The notes beneath the pieces were generated by a model. The model saw nothing but the letters and a program-made list of their open reading frames with translations. It did no database searches and was not told where the DNA came from. A DNA stretch of 64,000 nt from JAIQFL01 sp035501495 (lineage in GTDB: Bacteria; Acidobacteriota; Terriglobia; Bryobacterales; Bryobacteraceae): contig DATJWB010000313.1 in assembly GCA_035501495.1 (NCBI GenBank), positions 12,389 to 76,388 of the forward strand, read 5' to 3'. Positions 52,563 to 61,820 of this stretch are shown piece after piece. A program made the position numbers and the translations under genes. Numbering within the stretch: position 1 is the first letter of the stretch; the number at the start of each line of letters is the position of its first letter.

Positions 52563-53687
52563 ATGAGAATTGAAACCCTGGCCGTCCATGCGGGGCGCCA
52601 TATCGATCCTGCGACCGGTGCCGTGACCACGCCGATCTACCTCTCCACGACCTTTGAGCGGAGCCCCGATGGCGAGTACCCTCTGGGCTTCAGCTACTCG
52701 CGGGAAGGCAATCCCAATCGCCGGGCGCTCGAAGAATGCCTGGCGCGCCTCGAAGGAGGAAAGGAAGCGCTGGTCTTCTCCTCCGGCCTGGCCGTGGCCA
52801 ACGCGCTGGTGCAAGGCCTGGAACCCGGCGACCACATTATCGCCCCCGACGACGTCTACTGGGGCCTGCGCAAGGTCATCGGCAGCGTCTTCGGAAAATG
52901 GGGGCTGCTCACCAGCTATGTCGATATGACCGACCTGGACGCGGTTCGCGCGGCCATTCAGAAACCCACCCGCCTCATCTGGACGGAGACACCTTCCAAC
53001 CCCCTCATGAAGATCACGGACCTCACCGCGATCGCCGCGCTGTCGCGGGAAGCGGGCCCTCGAATCATGACGGTGTGCGACGGCACGTTCGCGACTCCGG
53101 TTCTGCAGCGTCCCCTGGATTGCGGCATCGACCTGGTGTGCCACTCCACCACGAAGTACATCAGCGGACACAGTGACGTGGTAGGGGGCGCGCTGATTAC
53201 CCGCCACGACAATTACCTGTTCGAGCGTGCCCGGCGGTCGCAGCATTACGGCGGTGCGGTGCCGTCCCCCTTCGATTGCTGGCTGTCGCTCCGCGGCATC
53301 GATACGCTGCCCTACCGCGTGCGGGCGCATTCGGAGAACGCGCTGCGGGTAGCGCGTCATCTGAAGATGCATCCGGCGGTGGAGACGGTGCATTATCCCG
53401 GGCTGCCCGATCACCCCGGCTACGAGATCGCGGCGCAGCAGATGTCGTCATTCGGCGGCATGCTGTCTTTCCAGATCGCGGGGGGACGGGAAGCCGCCAT
53501 GAGCGTGGCCGCCCGTTGCCGGCTCTTCATTCGTGCTACCAGTCTGGGAGGCGCGCACAGCCTCATCGAGCACCGTGCCTCGGTGGAAGGGCCGCAGACC
53601 CGCACTCCGCAAAATCTGCTGCGGCTCTCGGTCGGCCTGGAACATCCCGACGACCTGATCGCCGACCTCGACCAGGCTCTGGGATAA
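52563..53687 (+). CDS. Cys/Met metabolism PLP enzyme (cystathionine gamma-synthase-like)
   Basis: A 374-residue member of the trans-sulfuration PLP family (cystathionine gamma-synthase, gamma-lyase, beta-lyase or methionine gamma-lyase type). The cofactor lysine is in HSTTKYISGHSDVVGG near residue 200. Other motifs are YSREGNPNRRALEECLARLE, FSSGLAVANALVQ, ETPSNPLMKITDL and SLGGAHSLIEHRAS. Motifs alone do not separate the sub-activities. The gene for an M14-like hydrolase follows 35 bases on. Confidence 0.85.
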   Translation: MRIETLAVHAGRHIDPATGAVTTPIYLSTTFERSPDGEYPLGFSYSREGNPNRRALEECLARLEGGKEALVFSSGLAVANALVQGLEPGDHIIAPDDVYWGLRKVIGSVFGKWGLLTSYVDMTDLDAVRAAIQKPTRLIWTETPSNPLMKITDLTAIAALSREAGPRIMTVCDGTFATPVLQRPLDCGIDLVCHSTTKYISGHSDVVGGALITRHDNYLFERARRSQHYGGAVPSPFDCWLSLRGIDTLPYRVRAHSENALRVARHLKMHPAVETVHYPGLPDHPGYEIAAQQMSSFGGMLSFQIAGGREAAMSVAARCRLFIRATSLGGAHSLIEHRASVEGPQTRTPQNLLRLSVGLEHPDDLIADLDQALG

Positions 53688-53722
53688 CGCCAGGGCGGTT
53701 CCGCGCGGTTACAATGTGACGC

Positions 53723-54691
53723 ATGGCCACTACCCCAGCGCCACTCCCCGGAATCGAATCCCACACGATCGAGATTCCCGCCGCGCAAGATGCCGGCACA
53801 CAGATACCGGTCACCACAATTCATGGCGCCGGCCCGGGACCGGTGCTGGCCCTGGTCGCCGGCAATCACGGCTACGAATACCCGCCGATTCTGGCGCTCC
53901 AGCAACTGAAAAGCCTGCTCGATCCCGCGGAACTTGCCGGCACCATCATTCTGGTGCACGTCGCCAACGTGCCTTCGTTTCTGGGCCGCACCGTGTACTT
54001 CAGCCCGGTGGACGGAAAAAACCTCAATCGAGTGTACCCCGGCCGGCAGGACGGAACGGTATCCGAGCGGATCGCGTATGCCATCACCCACGAGGTGATC
54101 GAACAGGCAGACTACGTGCTCGACCTGCATTGCGGCGACGGCAACGAGTGGCTCCGGCCCTACGTTTACCAGACGATCACGGGCAACGAAGGAATGGACC
54201 GGGCCAATGCTCGGCTGGCGCTCGCATTTGGCATCGATCACATCCTGGTGGATCGCGGCCGTCCGACCGATCCGGCGCGCTCGCTGTACTGCTCCACCAC
54301 GGCCATCACCCGCGGCAAGCCCGCCATCACGGTGGAAAGCGGCTATCTGGGAACATGCGATCCGCAATCCGTCAACCAGATCCTGGCCGGGATCCAGGGG
54401 GTGCTGTATCACCTGGGCATGGTCGCGGCCGGTCCCGAGCCTTTGGCCGACCCGGTTTACCTGGATCCGTCCGAGGTGGTGGTGAGCCCGGAGACCGGCA
54501 TTCTCTACGCGCAGGTGGAACGTGATCAAACCGTGGCGAAGGGGACTGTGCTCGCGATCATTACGGACTTTTTCGGAAATCGCATCGCCGAGGTGGTCTC
54601 CCCGTTGGACGGTCTGGTGCTGTACGTTGTCGCCACGCCGCCCATCACCAAAGGCCAGCCGGTGGCCTGCGTGGGTGTGCCGCGCCGGTAA
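53723..54691 (+). CDS. Aspartoacylase/succinylglutamate desuccinylase-like hydrolase
   Basis: A 322-residue zinc hydrolase of the AstE/AspA (M14-like) family. The metal motif is GNHGYEYPP near residue 48 with His and Glu ligands, LDLHCGDGNEW near residue 138 supplies the third, and TVESGYLG the catalytic Glu. It should remove an acyl group from an N-acyl amino acid or similar amide. It follows a trans-sulfuration-type enzyme, hinting at amino acid salvage; this link is inference. Confidence 0.8.
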   Translation: MATTPAPLPGIESHTIEIPAAQDAGTQIPVTTIHGAGPGPVLALVAGNHGYEYPPILALQQLKSLLDPAELAGTIILVHVANVPSFLGRTVYFSPVDGKNLNRVYPGRQDGTVSERIAYAITHEVIEQADYVLDLHCGDGNEWLRPYVYQTITGNEGMDRANARLALAFGIDHILVDRGRPTDPARSLYCSTTAITRGKPAITVESGYLGTCDPQSVNQILAGIQGVLYHLGMVAAGPEPLADPVYLDPSEVVVSPETGILYAQVERDQTVAKGTVLAIITDFFGNRIAEVVSPLDGLVLYVVATPPITKGQPVACVGVPRR

Positions 54692-54715
54692 TGCCGGCTA
54701 AGATTGGCCGGCGCG
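54681..54715. terminator. Shared inverted repeat between convergent genes
   Basis: CGCGCCGG at 54681-54688 and CCGGCGCG at 54708-54715 are a perfect inverted repeat spanning the end of the hydrolase gene and the end of the GNAT gene. Likely a two-way terminator, though without T-tracts. Confidence 0.45.
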
Positions 54716-55399
54716 TAACGAGGCCAGCGAGCGCTTCTGCATGCCCTGCGCGTCGAAATTCGCCGGTGAAAGCCACTCTTCGAATTCACGTTTACGGGCA
54801 GGCCATTCCGAATCGAGCATTGAATACCAGGCCGTATCGCGACTGTGCGCTTTGATGATCATGTGCTGGCGGAAGACGCCTTCGAAACAGAAGCCCAGGC
54901 GCAGCGCGGCCCGCCGCGAAGGCTCATTCAGCGAGTTGCATTTCCACTCGTACCGCCGGTATCCGAGTTCTTCGAAGACGTGGCGCGCCATCAGGTACAT
55001 AGCCTCGGTGGCCGCGGGCGTGCGCTGCAGCGCCGGAGTGAACAGGATGCTGCCGACCTCGATTACGCGGTGCGCCGGCTCGATCCGCATGTAGGCGGCC
55101 CAGCCCAAGGGCACAGAAGCGCTGTCGAGAATCGTAAAGAAGAGCGGGTCGTTCGAAGCGGCTCTCTTCCGGAGATACGCGTCGAACTCCGCGCGGTCGG
55201 CGAATGGCCCCTCGAAGAGATAGCGCCAGAGATATTCATTGGCGGGTCCACGGGTCGCCTCCCAGAGTGCCTCGGCGTGCGCCTCGGGATTGAGCGGCGC
55301 GAGCGTGACGCGGACTCCTTCGATGACGGTCCGGACCGGGCGCCGCGCGGGTGAAGGATCGACGGGAGTACCGATCGCGGTTCGAGGCTCGGAAGACAT
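54698..55399 (-). CDS. GNAT acetyltransferase (RimL-like)
   Basis: A 233-residue N-acetyltransferase. It has VTLAPLNPEAHAEALWEA at the start, a VIEVGSILFTPALQRTPAATE strand-loop segment (quoted by its core GSILFTPALQRT) that carries the acetyl-CoA loop, and SRRAALRLGFCFEGVFRQHM, the classic RimJ/RimL ending. The substrate may be a protein N-terminus or a small amine. Stands alone, convergent with the hydrolase gene. Confidence 0.82.
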   Translation of the reverse strand: MSSEPRTAIGTPVDPSPARRPVRTVIEGVRVTLAPLNPEAHAEALWEATRGPANEYLWRYLFEGPFADRAEFDAYLRKRAASNDPLFFTILDSASVPLGWAAYMRIEPAHRVIEVGSILFTPALQRTPAATEAMYLMARHVFEELGYRRYEWKCNSLNEPSRRAALRLGFCFEGVFRQHMIIKAHSRDTAWYSMLDSEWPARKREFEEWLSPANFDAQGMQKRSLASLRAGQS

Positions 55400-55444
55400 G
55401 TTTCACAGTGTCCCACGGTCGCCGCACGAGCGCACGCGATGACT

Positions 55445-55830
55445 CGGCAGCCTCGAAAACCTCTTCGCGGGCAGCGACACTGTGCACGCCCGACAAGCGC
55501 CGCGATGTGGCGCAGGCGCTCCCGCCTGTACCCACGGGCCCCCGCCGGCCCACAGAACTACATGAAAAACCCTTGCGCCGTCGACGTGGCGCAGGCACTC
55601 CGGCCTGCCGCGTCCCGACTCTTCGGGGCGCTTGTCCGGGCGTGTACAGTCCCAGGGGCGGCGAAGGGATTTCCGAGGCTGGTTGTGCCGTTTACGACCA
55701 GGTTACCTACGCAGCGTGGGAGGACGGGGCCGCGAGGCCCCTCCTACCCAATCCGTGTCCCGACTGATCGGGACGCTAGTCGGGCTTCTACACGATCGCC
55801 AGCCGCGAAGGTTTTTTGAGGCTGCCGCAT
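55445..55830 (+). repeat. Palindromic element copy G, composite
   Basis: The longest copy, about 386 bases and made of two or more units in tandem. It begins with an inverted GGCAGCCTCGAAAACC, then forward modules GTGGCGCAGG, GTACCCACGGGCCCCC, GAACTACATGAAAAACCC, GTCCCGACTCTTCGGGGCGC and twice the GCGAAGGNTTTT-GAGGCTG module. It fills most of the 558-base gap 55400-55957 between divergent genes. No gene is seen. Confidence 0.75.
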
Positions 55831-55957
55831 GGGCCCCGCCTGCCCAATCGGGTGCGGGAGGCGACCAGCCATTCGTCGGAATGAACAAAAGTGCCTCCTA
55901 TCCGCCCGGATTAAACTGTTACTGATTCGCCCGAGCGTACACAACAGGAGAACCTGA

Positions 55958-58603
55958 ATGAACCGGACCATCCGGAAGCTCACCTTCATCGCCATTCTCG
56001 CTGCCCCTTCTTACGCGCAACTCTTCAATGAGACCCTGCTCAATGGCCTCACCTATCGCAGCCTCGGGCCCTACCGCGCGGGCGCGTGGACCGTCGCCGT
56101 GGCCGTTCCCGAAACGCCGGCAAAGGCCCACCGCAACACCATCTACGCCGCGCTGCGCTCGGGCGGCGTCTGGAAATCCTCGAATGGCGGCGTGACCTTC
56201 GAGCCCGTCCTCGACAGCCAGAGTATCTATTCCATGGGCGCGATCGCGGTTGCCCCGTCCGACGAGAACCTAGTCTGGGCGGGCACCGGCGACAACTCCG
56301 CGACCCGCAGCGCCTACTGGGGCGACGGCGTCTACAAGTCCACCGATGCCGGGAAGACCTGGCAGAACATGGGCCTGAAGGACACCCAACACATCGCGCG
56401 CATCGTCATCCACCCCACGCGGCCCGATACCGTCTACGTCGCTGCTCTCGGCCATCTCGCCACGTCCAACACCGAGCGCGGTGTCTTCAAGACCACTGAC
56501 GGCGGCAAGACCTGGAAGAAGGTGCTGTACGTTGGCGACCGCGTTGGAGCAGTGGACCTGGTGCGCGACCCCCGCAATCCCGAAGTGCTCTACGCCGCGA
56601 CATACGAGCACATGCGTCTGGCGTGGGTCATCAACGACGGCGGCCCGGGCACCGGCATCTACAAGACCACCGATGGTGGCGCGACCTGGAAAGAGCTGAC
56701 CAACGGTCTGCCAAAGGGGCCGATGGGGCGCATCGGCATGGATATCTGCCGCGGCAAGCCCGACACGCTGTACGCCGTGTATGACAATCACAACCTGCGT
56801 CCTGGCGCCGGCAATCCCATGGACTCGATCAATGGCCAGGTTTACCGCACCGATGATGCCGGGGCCGCCTGGCACAGAGTGAATCCCGACCAGGTGGACG
56901 TCAGCGGCAAGGCCGGATACTCGTTCAACCAACTTACCGTTGACCCCAACAACCCGGAGCGCATCTGGATCACGGGCTCCAACTTCAACCACTCCGACGA
57001 CGGCGGTAAGACCTGGGGCGGCCGCGGTGCACCGCGGCCCTTTGCACGCGCCTTTGGAGACTTCCGCTCGCTCTGGATCGATCCGCAGGACTCCGACCGC
57101 ATGATTGCGACCTCGGACGGCGGCGTCTACCAGTCGTTTGACGGCGGCCGCACCAGCCAGCATTACCTGACCATCCGCGGCGGCGAGGTCTATGCTTTGG
57201 GGCTCGACATGGAGACGCCCTACAACATTTACGAGGGCCTGCAGGATCACGAAAGCTGGAAAGGGCCGAGCAACGGCTGGACGGGCAGCGTCGGGGTGGA
57301 GGACTGGGTCACCGTGGGAATCGGCGACGGCATGTACAACCAGGTGGATCCGACCGACAGCCGCTGGGTATACAACACGCAGGAGTTCGGCGCGCACGGC
57401 CGCTACGACCAGAAAACCCACGAGCGCGTGCGCATCGCGCCTACCCGCCCGCAGGGACAGCCGCCTTTGCGCTTCAACTGGATCGCTCCCTTCGTGCTCT
57501 CCCCGCACAACCCGCAGACCCTGTACGCGGGCGCGCAGGTGTTGCTGCGCTCGGTGGACCGCGGCGATCACTGGCAGGAAATCAGCCCCGACCTCACCAC
57601 CAACGATCCGCAAAAGACCAATCGCAGCGCGGCCGGCAGCGCCATTCAGTACTGCACGATTGTGACGATCTCGGAATCCCCGCTGACGCCCGGAGTCATC
57701 TGGGTCGGCACCGACGACGGCAAGGTGCAGGTGACGCGCAATGGCGGCGCCAACTGGACGGACGTGACGAAGAACATCGTGTCCGTGGGTGGCCCCGAGG
57801 ACGTCTGGACCAGCCGCGTCTATGCTTCGCGTTTCGCGCCGGGAACCGCCTATGCGTCGAAGACCGGCCGCAGGCAGGACAACTTCCAGCCGTACCTCTT
57901 CAAGACCACCGATTTCGGAGCCACCTGGGCCAACATTTCCGCCAACCTTCCGCAATGGCCGGTGAACGTCATCGTCGAGGACACCCAGAAGGCCTCGGTG
58001 CTGTTCACCGGCACGGACATCGGCGTTTATGTTTCCATCGACGGTGGCGCTCGATGGGTGGCGCTCAAGAGCAATATGCCTCCCGCCGCGGTGACCGACA
58101 TGGTGATTCATCCGCGCGAACAGGACCTGGTGGCCGGGACCTACGGTCGCGGAATCTGGGTCATGGACATCGCGCCAATCCGGGAGATGACCGACGAGAA
58201 CCTGAGTGGGACGTACCTCTTTACCGTAAAACCAAAACCGATCCGGCGCGATGGCGCGCAGGGTAACAATCGATTCAACGGCGACAGCTTCCCCACCACG
58301 CCCAACGAACCCAACGGGCTGCTCATCTACTACTACCTGAAGCAGGACGCGGCCCAACCTGTCGCCGTGACGGTGTCCGATCTGACCGGCAAGGTGGTGC
58401 GCACGCTGAACGGCTCCCAGAAGGCCGGCATCAACCGCGTGGCGTCGGAGGGCTTCGGCGGGTTCGGCGGCGGAGGAGGCGGCAGACGCGGCGGTCAGGC
58501 CAGTGCGCCGATGCCGCCTGGAGACTACGTCGTCACTCTCGAAACGGGCGGCGTGAAACTGACGCAGAGAGCGCGCGTCCTCGAAACGCCCACGTTCCGA
58601 TAA
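55958..58603 (+). CDS. Secreted sortilin/BNR-type beta-propeller protein
   Basis: An 881-residue exported protein with a signal peptide (LTFIAILAAPSYA) and about ten BNR/Asp-box blades: SSNGGVTFEP, STDAGKTWQN, TTDGGKTWKK, TTDGGATWKE, VDRGDHWQE, NGGANWTD, TDFGATWAN. This is the sortilin VPS10-like/xyloglucanase-like propeller family. The end has a FlgD-like fold (VTVSDLTGKVVRTLNGSQKA) broken by a Gly/Arg-rich stretch GGFGGGGGGRRGG. Catalytic residues of glycosidases are not evident. AGGAGA precedes the ATG. Confidence 0.82.
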   Translation: MNRTIRKLTFIAILAAPSYAQLFNETLLNGLTYRSLGPYRAGAWTVAVAVPETPAKAHRNTIYAALRSGGVWKSSNGGVTFEPVLDSQSIYSMGAIAVAPSDENLVWAGTGDNSATRSAYWGDGVYKSTDAGKTWQNMGLKDTQHIARIVIHPTRPDTVYVAALGHLATSNTERGVFKTTDGGKTWKKVLYVGDRVGAVDLVRDPRNPEVLYAATYEHMRLAWVINDGGPGTGIYKTTDGGATWKELTNGLPKGPMGRIGMDICRGKPDTLYAVYDNHNLRPGAGNPMDSINGQVYRTDDAGAAWHRVNPDQVDVSGKAGYSFNQLTVDPNNPERIWITGSNFNHSDDGGKTWGGRGAPRPFARAFGDFRSLWIDPQDSDRMIATSDGGVYQSFDGGRTSQHYLTIRGGEVYALGLDMETPYNIYEGLQDHESWKGPSNGWTGSVGVEDWVTVGIGDGMYNQVDPTDSRWVYNTQEFGAHGRYDQKTHERVRIAPTRPQGQPPLRFNWIAPFVLSPHNPQTLYAGAQVLLRSVDRGDHWQEISPDLTTNDPQKTNRSAAGSAIQYCTIVTISESPLTPGVIWVGTDDGKVQVTRNGGANWTDVTKNIVSVGGPEDVWTSRVYASRFAPGTAYASKTGRRQDNFQPYLFKTTDFGATWANISANLPQWPVNVIVEDTQKASVLFTGTDIGVYVSIDGGARWVALKSNMPPAAVTDMVIHPREQDLVAGTYGRGIWVMDIAPIREMTDENLSGTYLFTVKPKPIRRDGAQGNNRFNGDSFPTTPNEPNGLLIYYYLKQDAAQPVAVTVSDLTGKVVRTLNGSQKAGINRVASEGFGGFGGGGGGRRGGQASAPMPPGDYVVTLETGGVKLTQRARVLETPTFR

Positions 58604-58606
58604 ACT

Positions 58607-58665
58607 GTGGCGCGGACACCCTGTCTGCCGCGCCCAGACTATGACTCGTCTCGGCGCTCTTTCGC
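58607..58665 (+). repeat. Palindromic element half copy H
   Basis: GTGGCGCGGACACCCTGTCTGCC-type left end (first 20: GTGGCGCGGACACCCTGTCT) then CGCGCC and CTCGTCTCGGCGCTC, starting four bases after the sortilin gene stop. The right half is missing. The rest of the gap to 58809 shows no gene. Confidence 0.6.
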
Positions 58666-58809
58666 TGCTATGTGTCCCCGCTGCCGTCATGCACACTCTT
58701 TTCTTGACCAGACTCCCTCCGACCCCTACCGCTCCCACAACCGCTTGTGGTACCTGTTGGGTTTAACATACCGAGCGCCAGGTTCCGGATCTGCGTTCCG
58801 AAAGTCACG

Positions 58810-60066
58810 ATGATCAGAATCAAAGGACTCCGATGGTGGATGATCAGCCTGATCATGCTCGGGTCAGTCATCAACTACCTGACCCGCAGCACGCTGGCTG
58901 TGGCTGCTCCCACAGTACTCCAGGATCTGCACATCAGCGAGCGGGAGTATTCGTGGATTGTCGGCGCCTTCCAGGGCGCGATCATGGCACAGCCCGTCTG
59001 CGGCTATGTGCTGGACGTGATGGGCCTCAAATTCGGCTTCGCCATTTTCGCCATCGCGTGGTCCCTCGTGAACATGGCGCATTCCCTCGCCAATAGCTGG
59101 CAGGTATTCGCGTGGCTTCGCGGTCTCCTCGGGTTCAGCGAGGGATCGGCTAACCCGGCCGGGATGAAGGCGACGGCCGAATGGTTCCCCGCCGGCGAGC
59201 GGGGGCTGGCCGGCGGCATCTACAACGTCGGGGCATCCGTCGGCTCGATGGTTGCTCCCCCGCTGGTCGCCTGGGCCATTCTGGCATACAACTGGCGCGC
59301 GGCCTTCCTCATTACCGGCAGCCTTGGCCTGCTATGGGTCCTGCTCTGGCTCCTGTTGTATCAATCGCCCGACCGGCACCCCGCCCTCTCGATCGAGGAA
59401 AGGCTGTATATTTCCTCCGGGCAGGAGAAGCACCTGCAAAGCGATGGGTCCCGGCCTTCGCTCGCGAAGATCCTCGCCGAGCGTAACTTCTGGGGCATAG
59501 GAGTGCCCCGTTTCCTGGCCGACCCGACTTGGGGAACGCTGAGTTTCTGGCTGCCGCTCTACCTGAGCAGTGTGCGGCACATGGATCTGAAACAGATCGC
59601 CTTGTTTGCCTGGATGCCGTTCCTGGCCGCCGACTTCGGATGCGTGTTCGGCGGCCTGGTGGCCATGCGGCTTCAGAAACGATTCGGCCTCAGTGTCATC
59701 AATTCCCGCCGCTGCGCCTTCACGCTGGGCGCCTTTCTGATGCTGGGCGTTGGCCTGGTGGGATTCATGAAGAGCCCTTATGCGGCCATCGCGCTCCTTA
59801 GCCTCGGCGGCTTTGCGCACCAGACGCTCTCGGTAACCGTGATCACCATGTCGTCCGATCTGTTCCGCAAAAATGAGGTTGCCACGGTCGCCGGGATGGC
59901 CGGCACATTGGGTAATGCGGGCCTGCTGATCTTCTCGCTCCTGATCGGCGGACTCGTGGCCAGGGTCGGCTACACGCCGTTCTTTATCTGCCTCGGCCTC
60001 CTCGATCTGGTCGGAGCAGCGGTATTGTGGACGGTCGTTCGCCAACCTCACCAGGAAGTACTGTAA
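58810..60066 (+). CDS. MFS transporter (ExuT/sugar-acid type)
   Basis: A 418-residue major facilitator with 12 spans. SVINYLTRSTLAVAAPTVLQ at the start, FGLAIF-like GLKFGFAIFAIAWSLVNMAH, and GFSEGSANPAGMKATAEWFP (20 residues) are typical of the anion:cation symporter subgroup that takes up hexuronates and sugars. The stop is immediately followed by the GH43 ATG, so the two genes form an operon for importing and breaking down plant oligosaccharides or their acids. The start at 58810 fits the family. Confidence 0.87.
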   Translation: MIRIKGLRWWMISLIMLGSVINYLTRSTLAVAAPTVLQDLHISEREYSWIVGAFQGAIMAQPVCGYVLDVMGLKFGFAIFAIAWSLVNMAHSLANSWQVFAWLRGLLGFSEGSANPAGMKATAEWFPAGERGLAGGIYNVGASVGSMVAPPLVAWAILAYNWRAAFLITGSLGLLWVLLWLLLYQSPDRHPALSIEERLYISSGQEKHLQSDGSRPSLAKILAERNFWGIGVPRFLADPTWGTLSFWLPLYLSSVRHMDLKQIALFAWMPFLAADFGCVFGGLVAMRLQKRFGLSVINSRRCAFTLGAFLMLGVGLVGFMKSPYAAIALLSLGGFAHQTLSVTVITMSSDLFRKNEVATVAGMAGTLGNAGLLIFSLLIGGLVARVGYTPFFICLGLLDLVGAAVLWTVVRQPHQEVL

Positions 60067-61728
60067 ATGCCGGACCACCCCTTGCGCATTCAAAATCCCA
60101 TCCTGCCCGGCTTCAACCCCGATCCTTCGATTGTCCGCGTGGGCGAGGACTACTACATTGCTGCGTCCACGTTCGAATGGTATCCGGGCGTTCAGATCCA
60201 CCACTCCCGCGATCTGGTCCACTGGCGTTTGCTCACGCGCCCTCTGAATCGCGCCAGCCAGTTGAACATGCTCGGCGACCCGGATTCGTGCGGCGTCTGG
60301 GCGCCGTGCCTGACCTACGCCGACGGCCTCTTCTGGCTGATCTACACGGATGTGAAGCGATACGGCCGCACCAGTCAGCCCGGAGCGTCGGGAGCCTCCC
60401 TGCGCGATACCCACAACTACCTCGTCACCAGCCCTCGCATCGACGGCGATTGGTCGGACCCGGTCTACCTGAATAGCAGCGGCTTCGATCCCTCGCTGTT
60501 TCACGACCAGGACGGCCGGAAATACCTGGTCAACATGCAGTGGGACCATCGCCCCGGCTGCAATCGCTTTTCCGGGATCGTGTTGCAGGAGTACTCGCAC
60601 CGCGAGCGTAAACTTGTGGGGACCGTCCACCTGATCTTCCGGGGCACGTCCATCGGGTTTACCGAGGGGCCGCACCTTTATCAACGCAACGGCTATTACT
60701 ACCTCCTGACTGCCGAAGGAGGCACCGGGTGGGGCCACGCGGTGACGATGGCGCGCTCGCGCGAGCTGACCGGGCCTTACGAATTACACCCCGATGTGTA
60801 TGTTCTGACCTCGCGCGATCGCCCCGATATCGAACTGCAACGGGCCGGGCACGCCGACCTGGTAGAGACTCCGCACGGAGAGACCTACATGGTCCACCTC
60901 TGCGGCCGGCCCATTCGCAACCGGGGGCGATGCACACTCGGCCGCGAGACCGCCATTCAGCAGATGGCGTGGTCGGAGGACGGGTGGTTGCGCACGGCGG
61001 ACGGCTCCGGCGTTCCCCGATGCGAAGTAAAAGCACCGGCCCTCCCGCCGCACGTCTTTCCCCAATCGCCGGCGCGCGAGGATTTCGATAGCGCCGCCCT
61101 GCCAATCGACTTTCAATGGCTCCGTTCTCCGTGGCCGGAAGAACTGTTCAGCCTCACCGAGCGCCCCGGCCACCTGCGCCTTTATGGCCGGGAAACCATC
61201 GGCAGCCTCTTCCGCCAGTCGCTCGTGGCGCGGCGGCAGCAGTCGCACTGTTACAGCGCCGCCACCGTCGTGGAGTTCCAGCCGGAGACCTTCCAACAGA
61301 TGGCAGGCTTGATCTGTTACTACAACAGCAGCAAGTTCCACTATCTGTACGTTTCGCACGATGCCGGGTTGGGCAGGCACATCCGCGTAATGTCGTGCCT
61401 CCCCGACCAGGTCCAGTCGGATGCCTTCGGCGCGCCGGTGCCTGTCCGCGCCGGAGCGCCGGTGCATCTGCGGGTGGAGGTGGATTTCGAACGGCTCTAC
61501 TTCGCGTACCGCGTCGAGGACACCGGGTGGCGCAGGTTGCCGGGACCGCTGGATGCGAGCATCCTTTCCGACGAAGCCGCGGCTCCGGGGACTCCCAATT
61601 TCACGGGTGCCTTTGTCGGCGTTGCCTGCCAGGATCTGGGCGGAACCCGCCGCCCGGCGGACTTCGATTATTTTGTCTACCAGGAGCGGAGTTATTGCTC
61701 CGACCCGTTCCGTGAGGATGGGATGTAA
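60067..61728 (+). CDS. GH43 beta-xylosidase/arabinofuranosidase-like enzyme
   Basis: A 553-residue glycoside hydrolase family 43 enzyme. The five-bladed propeller begins NPILPGFNPDPSIVRVGEDY with the general base Asp, SSGFDPSLFHDQDGRKYLVN gives the second Asp, and FTEGPHLYQRNGYYYLLTAEG the acid Glu (quoted by FTEGPHLY). A C-terminal beta-sandwich of about 200 residues (LICYYNSSKFHYLYVSHD) is typical of GH43 beta-xylosidases. No signal peptide, so cytoplasmic, consistent with the adjacent importer. Confidence 0.88.
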   Translation: MPDHPLRIQNPILPGFNPDPSIVRVGEDYYIAASTFEWYPGVQIHHSRDLVHWRLLTRPLNRASQLNMLGDPDSCGVWAPCLTYADGLFWLIYTDVKRYGRTSQPGASGASLRDTHNYLVTSPRIDGDWSDPVYLNSSGFDPSLFHDQDGRKYLVNMQWDHRPGCNRFSGIVLQEYSHRERKLVGTVHLIFRGTSIGFTEGPHLYQRNGYYYLLTAEGGTGWGHAVTMARSRELTGPYELHPDVYVLTSRDRPDIELQRAGHADLVETPHGETYMVHLCGRPIRNRGRCTLGRETAIQQMAWSEDGWLRTADGSGVPRCEVKAPALPPHVFPQSPAREDFDSAALPIDFQWLRSPWPEELFSLTERPGHLRLYGRETIGSLFRQSLVARRQQSHCYSAATVVEFQPETFQQMAGLICYYNSSKFHYLYVSHDAGLGRHIRVMSCLPDQVQSDAFGAPVPVRAGAPVHLRVEVDFERLYFAYRVEDTGWRRLPGPLDASILSDEAAAPGTPNFTGAFVGVACQDLGGTRRPADFDYFVYQERSYCSDPFREDGM

Positions 61729-61790
61729 CCCGCGATCGCCATTGCCGCGTTCTCCAGATCGCCTGCTGAGGCCGTTCCCGGCCGAAATGC

Positions 61791-61796
61791 TAGAAT
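61791..61796 (+). promoter_or_regulatory. Possible extended -10 box for the ABC exporter
   Basis: TGCTAGAAT at 61788-61796 forms an extended -10-like element 25 bases before the ATG. No convincing -35 box. Confidence 0.35.
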
Positions 61797-61820
61797 TGTC
61801 ACACGCACTGCACTCGTAGG

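Noticed and set aside
55445..55830. Repeated blocks considered as a CRISPR array
   Set aside because: Units are irregular in length and orientation, hairpin-rich, and lack uniform spacers or cas genes.
56270..58738. 822-codon minus-strand frame
   Set aside because: Mirror of the sortilin-like propeller gene, which has BNR motifs and a ribosome-binding site.
59332..60738. 468-codon minus-strand frame
   Set aside because: Covers the MFS and GH43 genes in antisense and has no membrane or enzyme motifs.
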